NCBI GenBank assembly: GCA_965247255.1
Contig: CBDFGS010000012.1
Span: 310,001 to 374,000 of the forward strand
Origin: CBDFGS01 sp965247255
GTDB taxonomy: Bacteria > Chloroflexota > Dehalococcoidia > Lucifugimonadales > CAUZJF01
Direction of reading: 5' to 3'
DNA: 64,000 bases
Below the pieces are notes generated by a model. That model did not search any database and had not been told where the DNA came from. It was given only the letters and a program-made list of their open reading frames with translations. The position numbers were made by a program, and so were the translations under genes. Within the stretch, counting starts at the first letter, position 1. Each line of letters opens with the position of its first letter. Shown here one piece after another: positions 1-8,457 of the stretch.

Positions 1-811
1 GCCACTGGCCCACGGACTCGGCGTAGGCCTCCGGGGTGTACTTTTCGGCCATGTCCACGATGTTCGAGTATCCTCCCATAGGACCGCCGAACCCTTGGCG
101 GAGACGCGGAAGGGTAGCCGATATGGCGTCCGGCCTGCTGCACATGGTCAGCACCGCGTCCGCCTGGCGTCCTCCCAAGGTTTCAGCCAGTCGGTCGACG
201 GCCTCGCCGTCGTCCAGCGTGCCTTCGGTTGTCACGTTGCAAATGCCCAGGAAGACCGGGACGCCAAACCCGGCAACAGCATCAAGGGCCAACACTGCGA
301 CTGCGAGGTCCCTCACATACTCGAGTAGCAGGACATCCACGCCCGCCTCGACCAGCACCTTCGCCTGGACACGGTACTCTTCAGCCATGTCGTCTTCGGC
401 CATCGCGGTTCTACGCCTGCGCGGCGCCGAGATGCTGCCGGCCACCCAGGACTGGGGCTTGACACGGTCACGAGCGACCAGGGTGATCTCGGCCGCCCTG
501 CGCGTGTACTCCTCCGCCAGATCAGCCAGGTGGCCCAGGCCACGGCTCATCAGCTGGCTCCGGCTGGTGTTGAACGTGTTCGTCGTAACGATGTCGGCAC
601 CAGCCCGCAGGTAGTCCTCGTGAATGCCGCCAAGCTGCTCCGGAGCCTCGACCACGGCCGTCGCCGAGCGGCTCGTGATTCCTCTATTCGCGGTGCCGTC
701 GGGGTTCCTGGAGTTGGTGATGCCCCTTCGCTTGAGCTCGGTCCCGTTGGCGCCATCGAGCAGCAGCCGTTCCCCTCCGGCGAGCACTGAAACGAGGTCG
801 CGTCTCGTCAT
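1..811 (-). CDS. Homocysteine S-methyltransferase family protein, 3' end outside window
   Basis: The minus strand is open from an ATG at 811 to the window edge, giving 270 residues. The N-terminus reads LLLDGANGTELKRRG, then GADIVTTNTFNTSR and ICNVTTEGTLDDG, typical of the homocysteine/betaine S-methyltransferase TIM barrel. This family transfers a methyl group to homocysteine in the cytoplasm to form methionine. A GGAG-rich ribosome site lies just upstream of the start. The C-terminal zinc-binding GGCC-type motif would lie beyond the window, so the substrate class and catalytic integrity cannot be judged. The start and family are secure. Confidence 0.85.
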   Translation of the reverse strand, partial: MTRRDLVSVLAGGERLLLDGANGTELKRRGITNSRNPDGTANRGITSRSATAVVEAPEQLGGIHEDYLRAGADIVTTNTFNTSRSQLMSRGLGHLADLAEEYTRRAAEITLVARDRVKPQSWVAGSISAPRRRRTAMAEDDMAEEYRVQAKVLVEAGVDVLLLEYVRDLAVAVLALDAVAGFGVPVFLGICNVTTEGTLDDGEAVDRLAETLGGRQADAVLTMCSRPDAISATLPRLRQGFGGPMGGYSNIVDMAEKYTPEAYAESVGQW

Positions 812-933
812 GGTTTGTCTGTCTCCCTCCCGCGGAGCCTCCAACCAGACGGGACTCCAGGCCCGGGTCCACTTCTGGGCATCGTCCCTCGCTGGTGCGC
901 CCGACCGTACGTCAGCGTCCGCCTTCGGTCCAC

Positions 934-1320
934 CTACAGCGCGTCTTCGGACGAAAGGGCACGCACCGCCACCCTGCTGATCTCCGATATGGCGTCTTGA
1001 GCGCGACGTCCATCGGACGCGTCAACTGCGAAGGCTGCTATAACGAGTGGCCCGGTTGGAAGCAGCACAATGCCCGCATCGCCCTTGATACGCCCGCTGG
1101 AGCCGCTCTTGTGAGCTATCTCGATGTCAGAGCTGACGTAGCGAGGAATCATCCTGCGGTCCTGGCACTCCTTGAGCAGCGCAATCATCGCCTGCGAGGC
1201 AGGCTGGCTAACAACTGCGCTCGTATGAAGGCGTTCGAGCATGGAGGCCATGTCCTGAGGGGAGGCAACCTTGTTTTGGAGAGAGTCCTCGAACGAGACG
1301 CTATCAATACCTAGCGGCCG
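934..1320 (-). pseudogene. C-terminal remnant of a beta-lactamase-like serine hydrolase
   Basis: The frame ending at 934 encodes a recognisable C-terminal half of a class A beta-lactamase-type serine hydrolase. It reads NKVASPQDMASMLERL, then the KTG-like box HKSGSSGRIKGDAGIV and PTGPLVIAAF. The upstream half, which should carry the SxxK nucleophile and SDN loop, is absent. The frame runs without an early start into the 3' end of the neighbouring NHL gene, which is in another frame and intact. ATGs at 1251 and 1242 could allow a short peptide, but it would lack the catalytic serine. It is best read as a truncated relic; the exact breakpoint near 1320 is uncertain. Confidence 0.6.
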
Positions 1321-1333
1321 GGACGCCGCACCA

Positions 1334-2668
1334 TTAAGGGGTTGCTGGCGCTGACACTTTGTGCACGACGTTGTTCTTGTAGTCAGCCAGGAATATCTCT
1401 CCTGCGTCGTTGATCGCTATTGATGATAGCTCGGCAAACGTCGCGGTGACGACCTGCACTTTGCCGCCTTCGTAGGTCTGCACCGCCTGGTCAGACGCGA
1501 CAGTGGTCATGACGTTCGTAGCGGCGTCTACTCTCCGGACCCGGACGCTGCCCTCGGCGATGAAAAGATTACCGTGACGGTCCAGGGCCACGCCCTTGGG
1601 GAAGGCCAGCATGGCTTCCGCGGCCGGCCCACCGTCTCCCGAGTAGCCTACCCCTTTGTCCGCGGAAAACTCGCGGTTGGATTCACGCGAGTTAGCCCCG
1701 ATACGTTGCTCCTGCACGGTACGCACTCCCCGATAGGCATCCGGGCGCCGTTCCGAATGTTCCCCGATGCCGGCAACGGTTGTAATGATCCCGTTGGAGC
1801 CATGCACCTTGCGCACTCTGTGATTATCACGATCGGCGATGAACAGGTTGCCCTCGCCGTCGATCGCGATGCTGACCGGCTCAGCAAGCCCGGCGCTGGT
1901 TGCCGGTCCGCCGTCGCCCTCGAGGCCGCGCTCTCCGATCCCGGCGAAAGTGGTGATCAAGCCAGTAGCGGCGTCCACTTTTCGTACGCGGTTATCCGTC
2001 GCTATGTAGAGGTTGCCGTTGCCGTCCACCGCGACGGCAGTCGGCAGCTTGATCAAAGCCTCTGTGGCGGGGCCGCCATCGCCGAAGATCTTCTTGCGCG
2101 GGTCACCAATCCCCCCACCCGCCACCGTGGTGATGATCCCGGTGGCGGCATCCACCTTCCGTATACGACCGCTGCCACTTTCTGCGATGTACAAGCCTCC
2201 GCCGCCATCCACCGAGAGTCCTAAGGGCTCGGCCAGCGCAGCCTCGATTGCAGGGCCGCCATCGCCTTTGGACCGGTTCCTGCCGATGCCCACGACAGTG
2301 GTTATGATCTGTGTGGCCGCATCCACCCGGCGGACCCGGTTGTCGCTAATCAGATATAGGTTGCCACGGCTGTCGAGGGAAACATCGGTCGGTTCGTAGA
2401 GCCCTGCCTCGATTGCGGGGCCTCCATCTCCACCGAACTTCGGAGAGCCAGTTCCGGCATAGGGGGCGATCTTTCCGATGCCGGTCGGTGCCGCCTCTGG
2501 TCCGACTGGCTGGTCAGTCGGCTCTTGAGCAGACTGCCCCTCAGGCTCGTCGGCGGCTCCACATGACGCGACCACCGCGAGGGTCATTAGCGCGGCGAAA
2601 AAGGCACATAGAGACCGCAGCCAAACGTTAGGCGCTGGACTCGCTGTTCTAGAGTCTCTGGGGGACAT
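1334..2668 (-). CDS. NHL-repeat lipoprotein
   Basis: This 444-residue protein starts with a lipoprotein signal: a basic N-terminus, a hydrophobic stretch and a lipobox-like VVASC near residue 36, followed by an acidic, Pro-rich linker. The rest is a beta-propeller of NHL-type repeats. Five units carry the GDGGPA signature, each followed by a GNLY/GNLF and RVRRVDAAT-type strand. It is probably anchored outside the membrane; ligand and function are unknown. The start has a strong GGGAGGAGG ribosome site. It is a close relative of the lipoprotein at 35610-36932, including an irregular insertion before the last GDGGPA unit. Confidence 0.85.
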   Translation of the reverse strand: MSPRDSRTASPAPNVWLRSLCAFFAALMTLAVVASCGAADEPEGQSAQEPTDQPVGPEAAPTGIGKIAPYAGTGSPKFGGDGGPAIEAGLYEPTDVSLDSRGNLYLISDNRVRRVDAATQIITTVVGIGRNRSKGDGGPAIEAALAEPLGLSVDGGGGLYIAESGSGRIRKVDAATGIITTVAGGGIGDPRKKIFGDGGPATEALIKLPTAVAVDGNGNLYIATDNRVRKVDAATGLITTFAGIGERGLEGDGGPATSAGLAEPVSIAIDGEGNLFIADRDNHRVRKVHGSNGIITTVAGIGEHSERRPDAYRGVRTVQEQRIGANSRESNREFSADKGVGYSGDGGPAAEAMLAFPKGVALDRHGNLFIAEGSVRVRRVDAATNVMTTVASDQAVQTYEGGKVQVVTATFAELSSIAINDAGEIFLADYKNNVVHKVSAPATP

Positions 2669-2714
2669 TCTGTTGCCTCCTCCCGCGACGTGTGTCCAGG
2701 ACTACAACCCTGGG

Positions 2715-4418
2715 TCAGGGCTTCTTGAACTCATATTTGACCGCTGACTCGCCGTCCCTGATGAAGCTAGAGGTGATCTCGATGGTGTCACCTTTGTCGG
2801 TGACGATAAACGGCTTCCCAGACATCGGGTCGATAGGTATCTCACTTAGTTCCCCGGCTTCTTGGGACTCCAGGATGAACCCGAACGCGGTTAAAGAGGC
2901 TTTCGTCTGCTCTTTGTCGCGAGTGAATTGGGCTATTTGTGGGAGTATCGCCCTTAGGATTACCGAACCCATCGGGTTTCTAAACGGCGAGAGGGTGTTG
3001 ACTCGCTCGACCTGCTCAGTAAGCTCGTCGAGATCTGAATCGACGCTGGGCAACGGGGTGTTTGCCAATCGGACCACTCTTGAATAGAAATCATGCTGAG
3101 CCTTTAGAGTTTTCTGCTTGTCATAGAAAGGCCATGCCGGCACCCAAATGGGGCATCCAGCGAACTCCGGGCGTTGGCGTGGCTCTGGACCCGAAGTGCA
3201 AACGAACTTGGAGATGTCGACCACCGTATTCCGTGCCCCTATGTATTCGGTTGTGTAAGCGTTTGCGATAGCTGAGTCGAGCTTGGTCAGCATCTCGTCC
3301 TTAAGCTTTTTGACCTCGCCTCTCGTCGGCTCGAGAAGGACCTCGTTTCCGTCTAGGTAGTAGTCGATGATGGCTGAGGAAATTCCGAAGGCTATGAGCA
3401 CCTGGATCAACGTGTTGTTGCCTGACAACATGTTACTCGCGACTCTCCAGAGCCGGACGTATTTCTCGCGAGCGCCGGCGTGGTCACCTACGGTCATCAG
3501 CGCCCCGATCTCCTCTACCTCTTCATCGACCATTCCAGGGATGGGGGCAACCTGGGGTATATCCATTCCAAAGTTAAAGGTATAGCTGTAGTCTTCCTCG
3601 GGCAGCGACACGACGTTCTCAGAGAGAAACCGTAAGATGGCCTCGCGGTTAGTAGTCTCCTCCGTCGTCAGCTTCAAGAGCTGGGCCCACGCATCTTGCT
3701 CTGAGAGTCTGGCGGCATTTAGGAAGAGCTGCTGCGTGAACGGCCCTTGCTTCGGGACATTCGCGAACGCGTAGACGGTGAACGCGCTGGCGAACGAAGC
3801 TACGATCCCAGCCCACAAGAGCAGCACGGCTACAACGGTCTTTCCTGACCTATCACCCAGCTCAGTGTGAAAAAGAGGATACAGGAATAGGAACGGCGTC
3901 AACGCAAGGGTAATGAGAACCGCCTCGCCGGCCGGACTGTACCCTGCGTATTGCGTCAGCACTGCCAGCAACGCAACTGAGATCGAGCCCGTGACGAGGA
4001 AGTATCTTCGCAGGAGACGCGGTGCACCCATGTGTTCGCCGCTGACTCGATAGCTCCCGAATCGCTGAGTCCACTGTAGGGCCCAGAGCCACGTGAGAAG
4101 AAGAAGAACACCGACGAAAGGGAGTACGGTCGAGACCGGTATGTAGAATGGCTCGTCCGGAGTAGCCGTTGCGATCCACTTGCTATAAGTGACGACCGCA
4201 ATTGCTCCGAGCACTATGACTCCGGCCACGACCGATGCGACCACGAAGATCAACTGTGTGCGCCGTTCCCCTTCCAAAGGGCTCCCACACTGGGGACACT
4301 TGAGCCAAAGGGGCAGTCCTGCCTTCATCAATGTCAGGTATGACACACCCTTGCCACAGGAAGGGCAGGGCAATACGACCCGTTTCGGCGGAAGCGGGTT
4401 ATTACGCCTGTATGCCAT
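2715..4418 (-). CDS. Zinc-ribbon multi-spanning membrane protein, C-terminal part of a gene split by IS1380
   Basis: The chosen start is the ATG at 4418 (MAYRRNNPLPP), giving 567 residues. The protein begins with a CPSCG...CPQCG zinc ribbon (about residues 17-45), then five hydrophobic segments up to about residue 230, then a 330-residue soluble region ending in an IPIDPMSGKPF motif. I do not recognise the function. The frame stays open 51 codons further into the IS element to an ATG at 4571, but those residues are IS sequence. Deleting the IS and one CTAAG copy joins this frame exactly to the fragment at 6157-6529, giving one 697-residue ORF. The native promoter and N-terminus were therefore probably lost to the insertion. 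Confidence 0.75.
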   Translation of the reverse strand: MAYRRNNPLPPKRVVLPCPSCGKGVSYLTLMKAGLPLWLKCPQCGSPLEGERRTQLIFVVASVVAGVIVLGAIAVVTYSKWIATATPDEPFYIPVSTVLPFVGVLLLLTWLWALQWTQRFGSYRVSGEHMGAPRLLRRYFLVTGSISVALLAVLTQYAGYSPAGEAVLITLALTPFLFLYPLFHTELGDRSGKTVVAVLLLWAGIVASFASAFTVYAFANVPKQGPFTQQLFLNAARLSEQDAWAQLLKLTTEETTNREAILRFLSENVVSLPEEDYSYTFNFGMDIPQVAPIPGMVDEEVEEIGALMTVGDHAGAREKYVRLWRVASNMLSGNNTLIQVLIAFGISSAIIDYYLDGNEVLLEPTRGEVKKLKDEMLTKLDSAIANAYTTEYIGARNTVVDISKFVCTSGPEPRQRPEFAGCPIWVPAWPFYDKQKTLKAQHDFYSRVVRLANTPLPSVDSDLDELTEQVERVNTLSPFRNPMGSVILRAILPQIAQFTRDKEQTKASLTAFGFILESQEAGELSEIPIDPMSGKPFIVTDKGDTIEITSSFIRDGESAVKYEFKKP

Positions 4419-4561
4419 CGATCCGGGCAGGCTTGCTAAGCCCGAATCCACCGAAGGAGGGCGTCGGGTTAGCGTCCTGAAGCAGCAAGAAGGTGCTCCT
4501 GTGCTTCTGGGATAATGGTTTTGTAGCAAAAAACAGACCCTGGAAAAGGAGCACCCAATAG

Positions 4562-5887
4562 ATGCTGCCACGCAACCACCCCGACCGAATCCAAATCACC
4601 TTCGACGACCGCCGCTTGGTGGCCAATGCCGGGCTGCTCCTTCCGGCCACCCTGGCGCGGCACCTCGGCCTGCCCGAACTCGTCCGGCAGCGCCTCGACC
4701 TGGGCGATGCCCCGGGGCGGGCGAACACGAGCGACAAGATGATGACGCTGGTGGCGTCTGCGCTGGCTGGGGGCGACTGCATTGACGACGCCGATGTGTT
4801 GCGCACCGGGGGGACGGCCAGCACCCTGGGCGGCACGGTGAAGGCGCCATCCACCCTGGGCACCTTCCTGCGCAGCTTCCGGTGGGGCCACGTCCGTCAA
4901 CTCGACCGGGTGAGCCGCGAGTTGCTGGCCCGGGCTTGGCAGGCCGGGGCGGGACCCGGCGACGGGCCCCTGACCATTGACCTGGACTCCACCATCTGCG
5001 AGACCTACGGACTGGCCAAGGAGGGCGCACGCCACCACGGCTATACCGGCAAGCGGGGCTATCACCCGCTGTTGGCCGTCGCCGCCGGCACAGGCGACGT
5101 GCTGATGGCCCGGCTGCGCGAGGGCCGGGCCAACACCGCTCGCGGCGCCGCCCACTTCCTGCGTGAAACGGTGAGCCGGGTTCGCTACGGCGGGGCCAGC
5201 GGGCAGCTCACCATGCGTGCCGACAGCGGCTTCTATACCCACGCCGTGGTCGCCGTCTGCCGCCGGATCAATGTCCGCTACTCCATCACCATCCGCCAGC
5301 ACAAAAGCCTGCACAATCTCATCGAGGCGATACCCGAAGATGCCTGGACGCCGATTCCTTACTGGATGGACGGTGCCGCCGATGTGGCCGAGATCACCTG
5401 CACCCCCTTCCAGGCCGAGGCAGACGCCGCGCCGGTACGGCTCATCGTCCGGCGGGTGAAGCCGACGCCCGGTTCCCAACTGGCCCTCTTCGCCAAATAC
5501 AGTTATCACGGCTTCATCACCGACCGGGACGGGGAGTTGCTCGAACTGGAGGCTGACCATCGCCGCCACGCCGAGATCGAGAATGCCATACGCGACCTCA
5601 AGTACGGCGTCGGGCTGAACCATCTCCCCTCGGGCCGCTTCGCCGCCAACGGCGCCTGGCTGGCCGTCCAGACGATGGCCCACAACCTGGCCCGCTGGAC
5701 GGCGCGGATCGGTCTGGGAGAGCGGATAGCCACCACCAAGACCCTCCGGCGGCGGTTCTTCTCCCTAGCCGGACGGCTCACCCGCTCGGCACGCCGGTTG
5801 ACCCTGCATCTTCCGGATCGCTGGCCTTGGGCTGAGAAGTTCAGCCGCGCCTTGGCCCGGCTGCGAGCCATTCCACTCCCGGCCTGA
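4562..5887 (+). CDS. IS1380-type DDE transposase
   Basis: This 441-residue protein has the layout of IS1380-family transposases. The probable acidic triad is D142 in TIDLDST, D221 in MRADSGFY and E340 in HAEIENAIRDLKYG, with the typical GLNHLPS and NLARW segments after it. An AAGGAG site precedes the ATG. The frame is intact, so the enzyme may be active. It shares its length and almost all motifs with the transposase at 8579-9904 but differs at many scattered residues, so the two copies did not arise by very recent duplication. Confidence 0.93.
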   Translation: MLPRNHPDRIQITFDDRRLVANAGLLLPATLARHLGLPELVRQRLDLGDAPGRANTSDKMMTLVASALAGGDCIDDADVLRTGGTASTLGGTVKAPSTLGTFLRSFRWGHVRQLDRVSRELLARAWQAGAGPGDGPLTIDLDSTICETYGLAKEGARHHGYTGKRGYHPLLAVAAGTGDVLMARLREGRANTARGAAHFLRETVSRVRYGGASGQLTMRADSGFYTHAVVAVCRRINVRYSITIRQHKSLHNLIEAIPEDAWTPIPYWMDGAADVAEITCTPFQAEADAAPVRLIVRRVKPTPGSQLALFAKYSYHGFITDRDGELLELEADHRRHAEIENAIRDLKYGVGLNHLPSGRFAANGAWLAVQTMAHNLARWTARIGLGERIATTKTLRRRFFSLAGRLTRSARRLTLHLPDRWPWAEKFSRALARLRAIPLPA

Positions 5888-6138
5888 CGGCACCGTCGGC
5901 GACCCACCCACCGGACAACCGAAGATCCCCGCAGACTCGCGCCAGCCCGGTCCGAGAGAGTTCCCTGCTGCGTATTCTCTCGCCATCCCCCGCATCGCAG
6001 CTCCCGCAGACGGCCATAGGGGCCCCTGTGCGGCGATGAAGACCGTCCGCCGACCTCCCTACCCCAAATGGAACCCAGGCTATTTCCCCTGTAGCTCCCT
6101 CACCCCCCCTTCCGCTTTCCTCACGCCGTCCATCGGTG
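5888..6138 (+). other. Non-coding 3' tail of IS1380 copy 1
   Basis: Between the transposase stop and the right inverted repeat lies a stretch without a supported plus-strand gene. The second copy has a matching tail at 9905-10142, with shared blocks such as ctgctgcgtat, ctctcgcc and cctgtagctccctcac. The reverse frame is open because the interrupted host gene reads into it. The role is unknown. Confidence 0.6.
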
Positions 6139-6529
6139 TCCTTCGGTGGATTCGGGCTAAGCCCATGCCAACGGGCAGAAAGTAGATGGCCGATGTGATT
6201 CCAACGATGCCAACGTTTGCCACTATGGCTAATGTCGACCCAACGCCAACCGAGAAGCCCAAGAACACAGAGCCTCTGTGGCCTGACGCTCGAGAGGTAC
6301 GCCCGAGCCAATAGCCGCCGAGGGGGAGGCCCACGATCACAGCCAAAAACCAGATGGAGCCGAATATCCAAGAGATAGCGCTCCCTTCACCCAGGAAGGC
6401 TACCAATAGGAACAAGAAGCTGACCAGGGTTAGCGGCGCCGTGACCTTGAGTGTGCGAGGCCAATCAACGTGTGGCAAAGCCGAGTGCTCACCACCGGGG
6501 GTTGTATCAGTATTCGCCGGATCAGCCAT
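6080..6529 (-). CDS. Small membrane protein, N-terminal part of the gene split by IS1380
   Basis: The reading frame has 149 codons. Residues 1-124 (MADPANTDTTPGG to FLPVGMGL) are host sequence with four likely membrane helices. Residues from about 125 (ARIHRRTPMDGV onward) are read from the right end of the IS element, which also supplies the stop. Without the insertion the frame would continue into LASLPGSMAYRRNN, the start of the zinc-ribbon protein at 4418. The fragment may still be translated as a short membrane protein with an IS-derived tail. Function is unknown. Confidence 0.6.
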   Translation of the reverse strand: MADPANTDTTPGGEHSALPHVDWPRTLKVTAPLTLVSFLFLLVAFLGEGSAISWIFGSIWFLAVIVGLPLGGYWLGRTSRASGHRGSVFLGFSVGVGSTLAIVANVGIVGITSAIYFLPVGMGLARIHRRTPMDGVRKAEGGVRELQGK

Positions 6530-6977
6530 TCGTGATCACCGCAGAGCTTCCGGCGTTTCCTGTGTCCGCTGGGCCCTTATCGGAACGAGGTTCACCGCTT
6601 TCAAGGGGTGAGCATATCATCGAAACCCGAGATGGCGTCTAGCGCAAGTTGTGCGACGGCGGGGCGGCGGTCCTCGCTGCAAGAGCCTCCGCGTAGTTTC
6701 AGGGGCGCGAAGACCGTGAGCTTCACGGTGGCCCGTCTGGAGGTTTACGCTCTAGCTGTCATAGACTGGAAGTAGGGACTACTATTCTGATGGTAGCGGA
6801 ACATGAGCGCCATTGCGGGCCGCTACCTTCGAGGCCAACACGCCCTGCCGAGGCGCCGTCGATCCTGCCACCACGCTGGCCTGGAGACCGCGGCCTGAAC
6901 GAGTTGGCGAGACATCGGTTCGAGCGGGACTTGCTCCCGGAGCGCGACTCCGCCGTCTGGGTCGTTCTGATCCGGAG
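6530..6977. other. Gene-poor gap between split membrane gene and helicase
   Basis: About 450 bp lie between the divergent ends of the membrane-protein fragment and the 3' end of the helicase gene. I see no convincing gene, RNA or terminator; the open frames here are short and lack family features. The promoter of the split membrane gene should lie near 6530-6610. Confidence 0.5.
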
Positions 6978-8321
6978 TCAAGAATAGCGCGCCAGCCTGC
7001 CCCGCTCCATGTCGTTGCCCACGCGTCGCTGAATGGACTCGAAGTCGTCGAACTCCCACTCGCCGACAAAGGTGATCGCGGTGCCGGGGCGGCCCATCCG
7101 GCTTGTCCTTCCGATGCGATGTACGTACTCTTCCACGTTCTGAGGCGTGTCGAAGTTAATGACCCGCGCGATGGCCGGGATATCGAGGCCGCGGGCGGCC
7201 AGGTTGGTAGCCACCAGCAGCTTCAGTCGGCCGGCGCGGAAGGCGCCCATCACGGCATCTCGCTGGCGCTGGCTGAGGCCACCGTGGATACCTCTGACCG
7301 GGGCCCCTCGCCGCCGGAGATAGTCCACCAGCCTCTCAACCCCTCTCTGGGTCCTGCGGAAGATTAGGGTCTGGCCGTCGGCCGCTTGATCCGAGCCTCT
7401 CGAACCAATTGCAAGAAGCTCTACCAGGCCGGCGTTCTTGTCCTGGGAGGCAACCTGGTAGTAGACCTGCCGGACCTGATCCACGGGCTCGGCCTCCCCG
7501 CCTACGCGCACCCATGTCGGATTCTTCAGGTGGCGGTACGCCATGCGGTGGATGGCTGCGGGCATGGTGGCGGAAAAGAGGGCCGTCTGACGAGAAGGAG
7601 GCGTGAAGCGCAGTATCCGCTCGATGTCCTCGGCGAACCCGATGTCGAGCATCTCGTCCGCCTCATCCAGCACGGCGGTCCGGACCCGGTCCAGAAGCAA
7701 CGTGCGTCGGCCGAGGTGGTCAAGTATTCGGCCCGGGGTGCCGACGACGATGTGCGCGCCCTGTCGCAGGGCATCAAGCTGACGGTTCATGGAGTCCCCG
7801 CCGTACACCGTCACCACTCTTAGTCCCCGGTACCTGCACAGGCTGCGGAGTTCCTCGCTGACCTGAAGGGCCAACTCTCTGGTGGGGGTGAGGACGATCG
7901 CCTGAACGTGCCTTTCTCGATGGTCCAGGGTCTCCGCCAGCGGTATGCCGAAAGCGGCGGTCTTTCCCGTGCCCGTCTGCGCCTGCCCCACCAGGTCCTT
8001 CCCGTCCAGCATGACGGGGATGGTCTGTTCCTGGATAGGCGTGGGTGTAGCGTAGCCCAGGTCCTGAAGAGCGGAGGAGACCGGCCGGGATAGTCGCAGA
8101 CCGCCGAATTCCCGGTCTCGAGTCAGGTCGTCGGGTGACACAGCCGACCGCGTAGGCGGCCTCTGCCCGTTCCCCGGTGGGTGGTGGCGATTGCCGCGGT
8201 TCCGTCTTCGGCGGTACCCCGTGGGCGTCGAGCGAGCGCCGTTCGACGCCTGTGCATTATCTGGCCTATCGTTCAATGCAGCCTCCGAAGTCGAGGCCTG
8301 CTTCGTCGTGCTCATAGTCAT
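6978..8321 (-). CDS. DEAD-box ATP-dependent RNA helicase
   Basis: This 447-residue protein has all helicase core motifs in order: Q motif around residue 97, AQTGTGKT at 114-121, PTRELA at 146-151, TPGR at 195-198, DEAD at 219-222 and SAT at 250-252. In the second RecA domain come HGGLSQRQRDAVMGAFR, ARGLDIP and HRIGRTSRMGR. An Arg/Asn-rich N-terminal extension of about 70 residues probably binds RNA. There is no long basic C-terminal tail. Such proteins remodel structured RNA in ribosome assembly, mRNA decay or cold adaptation; which applies here cannot be told. The gene stands alone between the two IS1380 copies. Confidence 0.93.
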   Translation of the reverse strand: MTMSTTKQASTSEAALNDRPDNAQASNGARSTPTGYRRRRNRGNRHHPPGNGQRPPTRSAVSPDDLTRDREFGGLRLSRPVSSALQDLGYATPTPIQEQTIPVMLDGKDLVGQAQTGTGKTAAFGIPLAETLDHRERHVQAIVLTPTRELALQVSEELRSLCRYRGLRVVTVYGGDSMNRQLDALRQGAHIVVGTPGRILDHLGRRTLLLDRVRTAVLDEADEMLDIGFAEDIERILRFTPPSRQTALFSATMPAAIHRMAYRHLKNPTWVRVGGEAEPVDQVRQVYYQVASQDKNAGLVELLAIGSRGSDQAADGQTLIFRRTQRGVERLVDYLRRRGAPVRGIHGGLSQRQRDAVMGAFRAGRLKLLVATNLAARGLDIPAIARVINFDTPQNVEEYVHRIGRTSRMGRPGTAITFVGEWEFDDFESIQRRVGNDMERGRLARYS

Positions 8322-8457
8322 CGGTGACCTACCTCTTCAGGAATAGTTGACAAAAGTCTGGTCACCGAGGCCAAGACACGTAACGAGTCCAGGGGAGGTC
8401 CTGAGGGCTTAGAGGAAGTCGAGAGGAAGTCCGAGGAATGCTTGAGTCTAACCTAAG

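Larger units (their letters stand above)
4441..6156 (+). mobile_element. IS1380-family insertion sequence, copy 1
   Basis: The element is 1716 bp and bounded by 18-bp perfect inverted repeats (cccgaatccaccgaagga at the left, its complement at 6139-6156). It is flanked by a 5-bp direct repeat CTAAG at 4436-4440 and 6157-6161, taken as the target duplication. It holds one transposase gene, then a tail of about 250 bp without a gene. It sits inside a membrane-protein gene and interrupts it in frame. The ends and the duplication are seen directly in the sequence; the family comes from the transposase. Confidence 0.9.

Noticed and set aside
4419..4571. Possible 51-residue N-terminal extension of the zinc-ribbon membrane protein
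   Set aside because: These codons belong almost wholly to the left end of the IS element and are not original to the gene.
4469..5683. Long open frame of about 400 codons antisense to the first transposase, and a similar one at 8843-10012
   Set aside because: Both mirror the codon bias of the GC-rich transposase genes and show only low-complexity Gly/Ala/Arg-rich sequence without domains.
6157..8457. Composite transposon carrying the DEAD-box helicase between two IS1380 copies
   Set aside because: The copies differ and each has its own CTAAG duplication, which points to two separate insertions rather than one composite unit.
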